From: Candidatus Taylorbacteria bacterium RIFCSPLOWO2_01_FULL_50_130
Lineage (GTDB): Bacteria; Patescibacteriota; Minisyncoccia; Phycocordibacterales; UBA10002
NCBI GenBank assembly: GCA_001821155.1
Contig: MHSB01000010.1
Span: forward strand, 1-5,694
Length of the DNA: 5,694 bases
Direction of reading: 5' to 3'
Positions 1 through 4,310 of this stretch are shown one piece after another (the first letter of the stretch is position 1; each line of letters starts with the position of its first letter). The position numbers and the translations under genes were made by a program. The notes beneath the pieces were generated by a model. The model was not told the DNA's origin and ran no database searches. It saw only the letters and a list, made by a program, of their open reading frames with translations.

Positions 1-1
1 G

Positions 2-142
2 ATGTTAAACGAGGGAAACGCGGGGATAAAACTTGATCCCGACGGCTACACCTACCGCACGCGCGACGGCTCGCGTAGCGCGCATTTTGAGCATACGATT
101 GTTGTGACGGAAAAAGGAGCGGAGATTTTAACCGGATTGTGA
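2..142 (+). CDS. map: Methionine aminopeptidase, C-terminal end (5' truncated by window edge)
   Basis: These are the last 46 codons of type I methionine aminopeptidase, the cytosolic metallo-enzyme that removes the initiator Met from nascent proteins. The visible tail contains D-G-S-R-S-A-H-F-E-H-T-I-V-V-T-E-K-G followed by A-E-I-L-T, the conserved C-terminal block of the family. The Glu of F-E-H-T corresponds by family knowledge to the last of the five metal ligands (E235 in E. coli MetAP). The other ligands lie upstream, outside the window. The protein ends only about a dozen residues after this block, as is common in short bacterial versions. The TGA stop (140-142) overlaps the TG of an extended -10 box for the next unit. 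Identification is firm. The start is not visible. Confidence 0.95.
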   Translation: MLNEGNAGIKLDPDGYTYRTRDGSRSAHFEHTIVVTEKGAEILTGL

Positions 143-148
143 TATACT
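140..148 (+). promoter_or_regulatory. Extended -10 promoter (TGATATACT) for the toxin-antitoxin unit, leaderless
   Basis: The box is TG-A-TATACT: an extended -10 (TGn) directly joined to a hexamer matching TATAAT at five of six bases. No convincing -35 lies 17 bases upstream, which is typical of extended -10 promoters. The hexamer ends six bases before the ATG at 155, so transcription would be expected to start at or next to the A of the start codon, giving a leaderless mRNA. No Shine-Dalgarno sequence lies between the box and the ATG. The TG of the box is part of the map stop codon. The same box with the same 6-base spacing recurs at 2496-2504. Confidence 0.65.
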
Positions 149-154
149 GTCTGT

Positions 155-310
155 ATGGAAAAAATAAAAAAACAAGCAATACAGATAGCAAAATGGGATA
201 TAAGCGGAGCGGAACGCCTTGCTATTTGGCGTCGCGCCCAGTCAGTTTTGAAGCCAAAAGCAGGCGCAATGCTTAAAGAACTGAAGAAAATCCGGCGGGA
301 ATGGCAGTAA
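155..310 (+). CDS. Small basic antitoxin-like protein (partner of the PIN toxin)
   Basis: This is a 51-residue ORF starting at ATG 155 and ending in TAA 308-310, four bases before the toxin start. It is very basic (many Lys/Arg) and predicted helical. It ends in K-K-I-R-R-E-W-Q, a Trp/Arg-rich tail of the kind that short VapB-like antitoxins use to fill the toxin active site. There is no obvious ribbon-helix-helix or AbrB fold in so few residues, so the assignment rests on position, size and charge. It lies in the same frame as map, directly after its stop, and follows an extended -10 box by six bases, so it is probably translated from a leaderless mRNA. It should be co-transcribed and translationally coupled with the toxin. 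Alternative: a small nucleic-acid-binding protein of another kind. I cannot name a family. Confidence 0.7.
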   Translation: MEKIKKQAIQIAKWDISGAERLAIWRRAQSVLKPKAGAMLKELKKIRREWQ

Positions 311-314
311 TGTC

Positions 315-689
315 ATGGTTGTTTTCGATACCAATGCGATTATCTACTACCTGAAAAAAGAGCCGAGCGTAGTCTCGGCACTTAACAGAGTACTGTTTTC
401 GTTCCAATACCGCCCCATTATCGCCTCTGTTACTGAACTTGAACTGCTCAGTTCATCATTGCTTACGTCCCAAGATATTGCGGAAATTGATATGTTGCTC
501 GCTTCTCTTTCCATTGTTCCTCTTGATTCTCAGATCGCGCGTATTGGAGCTAAACTTCGGCGCGAATATCGCTTAAAAACACCAGATAGCATTGTAGCGG
601 CCACCGCGCTTTTTACCAACTCAACGCTTCTGACAAGAAACATAAAGGACTTCAAACGGATTTCTGGCCTCCCCGTTCAAGCGGTTTGA
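315..689 (+). CDS. PIN-domain ribonuclease toxin, VapC-like
   Basis: This 124-residue single-domain PIN protein has the size usual for VapC toxins, which are Mg2+-dependent ribonucleases that cut tRNA or rRNA when the antitoxin is lost. The acidic active-site pattern is complete: D5 in V-V-F-D-T-N-A-I-I, E43 in S-V-T-E-L-E-L-L, D91 in T-P-D-S-I-V-A-A-T-A, and the terminal T-R-N-I-K-D-F with N109 and D112. It is therefore predicted to be active and not a remnant. It starts four bases after the antitoxin stop without a good Shine-Dalgarno sequence (only a distant GGGA), so translation is probably coupled. An ATG at 310 is in another frame and is not the start. The exact RNA target cannot be predicted. 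The symbol vapC would fit by family but the target and subclass are untested. Confidence 0.92.
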   Translation: MVVFDTNAIIYYLKKEPSVVSALNRVLFSFQYRPIIASVTELELLSSSLLTSQDIAEIDMLLASLSIVPLDSQIARIGAKLRREYRLKTPDSIVAATALFTNSTLLTRNIKDFKRISGLPVQAV

Positions 690-740
690 CTTCCACATAT
701 ATATACCCATGCGCAAGCGCGAGGTATTCAGGGGCATATA

Positions 741-773
741 TAAAAAGCAGGACTTGGATTTCTCCAAGTCCTG
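741..773 (-). terminator. Rho-independent terminator of the minus-strand gene
   Basis: On the minus strand, an 11-bp perfect stem (CAGGACTTGGA paired with TCCAAGTCCTG, positions 773-748) closes a GAAA tetraloop of the GNRA type. It is followed by C and a run of five Ts. It sits 24 bases after the stop codon of the 798-2303 gene. On the plus strand the stem is not followed by a T-run, so it should act mainly on the minus-strand transcript. It also separates this transcript from the convergent toxin-antitoxin unit. Confidence 0.9.
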
Positions 774-797
774 TGTGAAAGAACTGTCAGCGGCTAT

Positions 798-2303
798 TTA
801 TGCGGTTGCTTGCGCTTTCTCGCCTTCGGCGCATGCCTCCGGCGATGATTTGCTCCTTTTCCGAGGAGCCGCTTTTTTGAGCGCCTCCCCGATATTGTTG
901 GTCCCCGCCTCGGTTTTTTCTGCCTCTTGGGGTTCTGGAGCAAATGCCGGCGCTTTCGCGTCTGCCGCCGGTTTGGCCTCGGGTGCGGATTGTCGTGCTT
1001 CCGCCGGCTTTTTAACCAGTAGATGATGTTCTTTCCAGCCCTCAACTCCATTGGAGGAGAATGCGCGCTGCAGAACGTCTATTATGGTTTGCAAATCAAG
1101 CCGACGACACGGCTTGACATCCGGATGTGATTCGCTCCCGTTAAGAAGCTGATTCGCCTTCCGAAAGTAGTACAAACCTGGGACAGAAGGATGTTCCCCT
1201 TCTTGCTTCAATCCTTCCCAGCCGCACGGCTTTATGGGTTCTTTTCCCGTTTGCGGGAGCAAGTACCACCTAAGCATCGCGACGGCCTCGTCCAAGTTGA
1301 GCCCCGGGAGCTTCTTATCGCTAAGAAATATCCCGAAATGTCCAGTCTCGCGCCTGACAATCGTAATGTCAGCTCCCCCAGCTTTGCTATGCCGGCTTGC
1401 GCGGGAAACCATCGGGTTTTCCGTCTTGGCGGCACACAGCGTCAGTCGGCGCTTTTTCTCCCCGTGTTCGGCCTTGTAGATTGTGTACCACCAGGCCGTG
1501 TTCTTTTTGCACTCATCAACTGCCTCCCAGAATGCCACCTGGTCATAGTACAGGTGCTCAAGCGCAAACCAGAGCCACTCTGCCATTTCCTCCGGCTGTA
1601 CCGCATCGGTGCGGTAGAGCGCCTCCGCAACGTGCGCAAGCTCAAAGATGAACTTGACTTTCCCGTCCTCATCGAGGATTTTTCTTCGAGCCGTGCTCTG
1701 TTGAAGGAATCTCCGGGTACTTTCTCTCGCGCGCCCGTCTGGCATCCGTTTCCCATCGTCCAGCTTTTCCAGTTCCCCGAAAAGCTCAATTAACGTCCGC
1801 TCCATCGCCGCCTTGCCGGTGTTGAAGACGAGATGCCGGTGGATAGCGTTGAGAATGTCAACCGCCCACTTGAGCACAACCCCGTCTCCATTTTTGAGCC
1901 GGCGATTTAGCATTTTTACGAGCTCGGGAAGCTCGGTAAGCTGCACACCGCTCTCGGTGTCGCATCGAAGCGTTTCTTTCGCGATGCGCTTGAGAGGTTT
2001 GTCGCTCTCAATACCGAGGTACTGCGAAACAAGGGTTGTGGCGCACTCGCCTGGCAAACGTTCTTTTCCTTTCCTGTGCTCATCAAAGCGCGTCTTGGCG
2101 CACCCGATGGGCAGTACCTTCGCGGCGTCGAAGAAACTGTCTTCGTACTCTTCAACACCGCGAGTGAACTTCACCTTTGCTTTAGAGACACCGGGGAAAA
2201 GACGTTCCCCATATGCCCTAATCCTTCGAAATGCTTCATGCTCATCGGTGTGCGCACCGACATGCAAAAGCACGGTGTCTACCGAAATAGCTGTCGTATT
2301 CAT
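798..2303 (-). CDS. Unknown protein with DHH/MYG1-like phosphoesterase motifs and a disordered C-terminal tail
   Basis: This is a 501-residue protein. Residues 11-25 read V-L-L-H-V-G-A-H-T-D-E (H14, H18, D20, E21) and residues 73-76 read F-D-E-H, followed by G-E-C-A-T-T-L-V (85-92) and R-C-D-T with D115. This order (HxGxHxDE, then F-D-x-H, then a small-residue A-x-x-L-V helix, then an Asp) resembles the metal-binding layout of DHH and MYG1-type hydrolases, here with DEH in place of DHH. Residues ~296-326 contain N-P-M-V-S-R-A and K-A-G-G-A-D-I-T-I-V-R-R, suggesting a second, DHHA1-like substrate domain. Residues ~433-501 are Ala/Pro/Glu/Lys-rich, probably disordered. The start at 2303 keeps the first motif close to the N-terminus. 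A weak AGGA lies 11 bases upstream of it. A promoter (2391-2419) and a terminator (741-773) frame it as a single-gene transcript. The coding region is certain. The family assignment is from motif memory only, and substrate and reaction are unknown. Confidence 0.85.
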   Translation of the reverse strand: MNTTAISVDTVLLHVGAHTDEHEAFRRIRAYGERLFPGVSKAKVKFTRGVEEYEDSFFDAAKVLPIGCAKTRFDEHRKGKERLPGECATTLVSQYLGIESDKPLKRIAKETLRCDTESGVQLTELPELVKMLNRRLKNGDGVVLKWAVDILNAIHRHLVFNTGKAAMERTLIELFGELEKLDDGKRMPDGRARESTRRFLQQSTARRKILDEDGKVKFIFELAHVAEALYRTDAVQPEEMAEWLWFALEHLYYDQVAFWEAVDECKKNTAWWYTIYKAEHGEKKRRLTLCAAKTENPMVSRASRHSKAGGADITIVRRETGHFGIFLSDKKLPGLNLDEAVAMLRWYLLPQTGKEPIKPCGWEGLKQEGEHPSVPGLYYFRKANQLLNGSESHPDVKPCRRLDLQTIIDVLQRAFSSNGVEGWKEHHLLVKKPAEARQSAPEAKPAADAKAPAFAPEPQEAEKTEAGTNNIGEALKKAAPRKRSKSSPEACAEGEKAQATA

Positions 2304-2390
2304 TTTTCTCTGTTTCCTGAAGTGGGGAACTATGCCCCGTTTTTGGTGTACGGAATATGGCTTGCTTCTATCGAAGAGACACTGCAGCGT

Positions 2391-2419
2391 ACGATAACAT
2401 ACCTCTCACATCCAGTCAA
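2391..2419 (-). promoter_or_regulatory. Promoter of the minus-strand DHH-like gene (-35 TTGACT, -10 TATCGT)
   Basis: Read on the minus strand, TTGACT (2419-2414, five of six matches to TTGACA) is separated by exactly 17 bases from TATCGT (2396-2391). A TGT directly before the -10 supplies an extended TGn element. Transcription would start near 2384, leaving a leader of about 80 bases before the ATG at 2303. This is the only one of the four promoter candidates here with a near-consensus -35. It points away from the plus-strand promoter at 2496-2504, which makes 2304-2510 a divergent control region. Confidence 0.55.
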
Positions 2420-2495
2420 TAGTTACAAACGCTCTAAAAACCTTTATTTTGATTGAGAAAAAAGACATCTTATTCTCCTAACTTTTTTAATGGTG

Positions 2496-2504
2496 TGTTA
2501 CACT
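2496..2504 (+). promoter_or_regulatory. Extended -10 promoter (TGTTACACT), leaderless start of the 2511 gene
   Basis: TG-T-TACACT matches an extended -10 box. The hexamer ends six bases before ATG 2511, the same geometry as the box at 140-148 and its ATG at 155. No -35-like hexamer is seen 16-18 bases upstream, and no Shine-Dalgarno sequence precedes the ATG. The element lies inside the longest open version of the reading frame (ATG at 2490), which argues that 2490 is not the real start. Confidence 0.65.
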
Positions 2505-2510
2505 ACTCCT

Positions 2511-3632
2511 ATGCCTAACCAAGAAGAAACACCATTGCCCCCTCCAACTTTTTCTTCCGCTGATATCGAAATTGAGAAAACAGAGACGGCGCCCTTATCG
2601 GAGCCGCTTGTTCCTGAAGCCGCTCCGGTAAAGCAGGCGAGAAAAACGCCGGAGAAAAAGCGCAGTCCGGCGAAACCTCTCACGGGACCAACTCCGCCGC
2701 TTTCTTCCGGAGCGGAAAAAGCGCAGAAAGCGCCTGTCGTCCCCGAGACCCCGAAAACCTTGGAGGCGAGGAGGGATACGACGCTTAGCGCGTATTTCAA
2801 AAAGGTAAAGACCGGGACTGATTTTCTGCAGAGAGTGATTGATATGCCGGACCACGCAAAACTCTGCCGGGGTTTGAATATGGAAGTGGCGGAGATGGCG
2901 CAATTTTCCGGGAAGCTGTATCAACAGGTTCTTGACTTTTTCGTTGCGTTTGAAGCGTCAAAGGAAACAAAGAGTGCCGGCGAACTTGCGAGCACCGGTG
3001 AAGTATTCATATCCTCCGCGCAAATTCCGTCCGGCTGCCAGAGGGCGATTCGCGCCGTTGTACATGCTGACATTCTCAAAAAACTCGGGCTCGCTGTTGA
3101 AACTCCCGCGGTCCCGCCGGAAGCAAAAACGGCTAAAACCAAATCCGAAACTCTTCCGCTCAAACCGGTCTTCGAAGGAGGAGATGGAGGCAGAGGTGGA
3201 GGCGAGGCGGCGGAAACGTCCCCTCTTTCGCGCCTGCTTACCCCTGAAGAAATTGTGGCAAGCCAAAGGATAAAAATGGAGCGCGAAGCGCTGGCTAAAA
3301 AGCGCGCGAACGAGCGCAAGGAGCCCGCACCCGCGCCCTCTTCAACGAGCGAAACACGAGTCTCTGCCTCTTCGCCCAAGGAAGAACCAAAACCACTATC
3401 TTTCCTTGAGAAACTTAGACTACGCACCGAGAAGCGGGAAAAAATTCCTTCGCCCCCTCCCGTTCCACCCAAAGAAACTACACCTGTCACTTCTCCCCCT
3501 TCTGCTTCTCCGACTCCCGAAACCGCACCTCCTGCTCCTCCCGAAGCAGAATCGACCCCAACTCCCCCCACTATCCAACCCCAAGCGACAGAAACCGCAT
3601 CGGAGAAGAAAGACTCACCTTTGATGACTTGA
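2511..3632 (+). CDS. Unknown Pro/Glu/Ser/Thr-rich protein with one helical core domain
   Basis: This 373-residue protein belongs to no family I recognise. Residues 1-88 are Pro/Glu/Lys-rich and look disordered. Residues ~89-195 form the only globular-looking part: helical, with hydrophobic spacing, Cys119 and Cys176, and the stretches D-F-L-Q-R-V-I-D-M-P and A-V-V-H-A-D-I-L-K-K-L-G. Residues 196-240 are a linker with a Gly-rich run (G-G-D-G-G-R-G-G-G, 223-231). Residues 241-312 hold charged helices (P-E-E-I-V-A-S-Q-R-I-K, S-F-L-E-K-L-R-L-R). From 313 to the end it is Pro/Ser/Thr-rich. There is no signal peptide or membrane segment, so it is probably cytoplasmic. The start chosen is ATG 2511, six bases after an extended -10 box. 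ATG 2490 would add seven residues but lies upstream of that promoter. The stop (TGA 3630-3632) overlaps a TTG start of the next frame. The abrupt end D-S-P-L-M-T may be a frameshift artefact. Confidence 0.8.
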   Translation: MPNQEETPLPPPTFSSADIEIEKTETAPLSEPLVPEAAPVKQARKTPEKKRSPAKPLTGPTPPLSSGAEKAQKAPVVPETPKTLEARRDTTLSAYFKKVKTGTDFLQRVIDMPDHAKLCRGLNMEVAEMAQFSGKLYQQVLDFFVAFEASKETKSAGELASTGEVFISSAQIPSGCQRAIRAVVHADILKKLGLAVETPAVPPEAKTAKTKSETLPLKPVFEGGDGGRGGGEAAETSPLSRLLTPEEIVASQRIKMEREALAKKRANERKEPAPAPSSTSETRVSASSPKEEPKPLSFLEKLRLRTEKREKIPSPPPVPPKETTPVTSPPSASPTPETAPPAPPEAESTPTPPTIQPQATETASEKKDSPLMT

Positions 3633-3844
3633 GCAAGCTCGGCAGAATGAGTTTGGGGACCCTTTTCTTTGACGCAGAGGTTCGCAATAAATCAGCGCTT
3701 CTTACCGTTCTCTCTGCACACAATGAATTGCGCGGGGTCATGCTTGCGAACCTTTCTGATGCGAAGAGGGGAGAAATTGAGCAGGACATTATTGCGCTCG
3801 GCAGTAAAACAGAGTCCGAAGTACAGGAGGCCGAGAGAAGGTGA
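3629..3844 (+). CDS. Small unknown helical protein, or middle part of a frameshifted longer gene
   Basis: This is a 71-residue frame overlapping the previous stop by four bases (TTGA) and the next start by four bases (GTGA). The composition looks coding: S-L-G-T-L-F-F-D-A-E-V-R, then an amphipathic helix with A-H-N-E-L-R-G-V-M-L, and a charged coiled-coil-like end (E-S-E-V-Q-E-A-E-R-R). The TTG start has no Shine-Dalgarno sequence at a useful distance. ATG 3647 is an alternative that would give 65 residues. The frame stays open and sensible-looking upstream of the TTG (E-R-L-T-F-D-D-L-S-K-L-G-R-M), which suggests it could be continuous with the preceding protein if one base were missing in the A-rich stretch near 3606-3611. 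I see no recognisable domain. Either a coupled small gene or a broken segment is possible. Confidence 0.55.
   Translation: MSKLGRMSLGTLFFDAEVRNKSALLTVLSAHNELRGVMLANLSDAKRGEIEQDIIALGSKTESEVQEAERR
3825..3830 (+). promoter_or_regulatory. Shine-Dalgarno sequence AGGAGG for the GTG start at 3841
   Basis: A perfect AGGAGG lies within the end of the 3629-3844 frame, ten bases before GTG 3841. The spacing is a little longer than ideal. It is the only strong ribosome-binding site seen ahead of any start in the window. It supports independent or coupled translation of 3841-4230 and weighs against a pure frameshift explanation at this junction. It also encodes in-frame residues of the upstream protein, so chance is possible. 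Confidence 0.5.
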
Positions 3845-4230
3845 TAGTTGAAAGGGCAAGAGAACGACAGCAGAACGGGGATATTTCACTTTCGCCTACC
3901 ACAGAATCAGTTACGGCTAACGGCCTTACGCCCGAGAAAATACAGCCACTCACCTGGGAAAACTTGTTTGAATTAGACGACGACGGCTTGCGCGTGGTAG
4001 TGAGAGCTTCCGACTTGTCTTCCTTTTCTTGGGGAATCAGTATGAGGAATATGCCCGAGCTTTTTGTGCAAAGGGTGCGTAAGTGTGTGGGCAAACAAGA
4101 TAACTTTGATAGCGGGGTGAGCTATGAATCTAAAGATACTGCGGAGGATGAGAGAAAAAATCGGGAGAATGCTACGCGGTATGTTAAACGGGAACTTTTA
4201 AGAATCCTTCAACAGGACAATCCCTCATAG
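3841..4230 (+). CDS. Unknown small charged protein, downstream member of the overlapping set
   Basis: This 129-residue frame starts at GTG 3841, whose GTGA overlaps the stop of the upstream frame. It starts with a charged helix (V-E-R-A-R-E-R-Q-Q), then an extended Ser/Thr region, a possible small folded part at residues 30-85 (L-T-W-E-N-L-F-E-L-D-D-D-G-L-R-V-V-V, then S-W-G-I-S-M-R-N-M-P-E-L), and a highly charged C-terminal helix (D-E-R-K-N-R-E-N to L-L-R-I-L-Q-Q). No transmembrane segment, signal peptide or known catalytic motif is visible. The N-terminal helix continues the coiled-coil-like end of the 3629-3844 product almost seamlessly if one base is added near 3838. It may therefore be the C-terminal third of one longer protein. 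Function unknown. Confidence 0.65.
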   Translation: MIVERARERQQNGDISLSPTTESVTANGLTPEKIQPLTWENLFELDDDGLRVVVRASDLSSFSWGISMRNMPELFVQRVRKCVGKQDNFDSGVSYESKDTAEDERKNRENATRYVKRELLRILQQDNPS

Positions 4231-4242
4231 TCGTGATACACT
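4214..4242 (+). promoter_or_regulatory. Extended -10 promoter (TGATACACT) ahead of the coiled-coil gene
   Basis: TG-A-TACACT at 4234-4242 carries the same TACACT hexamer as the box at 2499-2504. A partial -35, AGGACA (4214-4219, matching the GACA half of TTGACA), lies exactly 17 bases upstream of the hexamer. Transcription would start near 4249, giving a leader of about 60 bases before ATG 4311. Unlike the other two extended -10 boxes there is no ATG six bases downstream. A second, weaker hexamer TATCCT (4296-4301), nine bases before ATG 4311, could instead give a near-leaderless transcript. Confidence 0.45.
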
Positions 4243-4257
4243 TGCGCATACACAGAT

Positions 4258-4290
4258 ATGGCTTTAGTCTTAAATCCTAATTCTTTATAA
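4258..4290 (+). other. Possible 10-codon upstream ORF in the leader of the 4311 gene
   Basis: ATG 4258 opens a 10-residue frame (M-A-L-V-L-N-P-N-S-L) ending in TAA 4288-4290, 20 bases before the ATG at 4311 and just downstream of the predicted transcription start near 4249. It has no Shine-Dalgarno sequence and no run of one regulatory amino acid, so it is not a classical attenuator peptide. It could be chance. It is recorded because it fills most of the predicted leader. Confidence 0.15.
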
Positions 4291-4310
4291 ATCAGTATCC
4301 TTGATTTTTT

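Noticed and set aside
711..736. Small inverted repeats (GCGC-AA-GCGC within ATACC...GGTAT) after the toxin gene as a plus-strand terminator
   Set aside because: The stems are 4-5 bp and no T-run follows. It is too weak to call a terminator for the toxin-antitoxin unit.
2324..2344. Short hairpin GGGG/CCCC followed by a T-run on the plus strand
   Set aside because: The stem has only 4 bp with a 7-base loop, and no plus-strand gene ends upstream. It lies in the leader of the minus-strand gene and is likely chance.
1813..2397. 194-residue and nearby plus-strand frames opposite the DHH-like gene (also 1191-1793 and 709-1026)
   Set aside because: They are antisense to a gene with clear motifs, promoter and terminator. 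The 709-1026 frame even runs through the terminator hairpin.
2921..3571. 216-residue Ser/Gly-rich open frame on the minus strand
   Set aside because: It is a mirror image of the Pro/Glu/Ser/Thr-rich 2511-3632 gene. The low complexity is inherited from that gene and there is no separate start signal.
3605..3611. Programmed -1 frameshift slippery site at the end of the 2511-3632 gene
   Set aside because: The heptamer G-AAG-AAA does not fit X-XXY-YYZ, re-pairing of both tRNAs would be poor, and no strong downstream stem is evident. A 4-base overlap or a simple indel explains the junction better.
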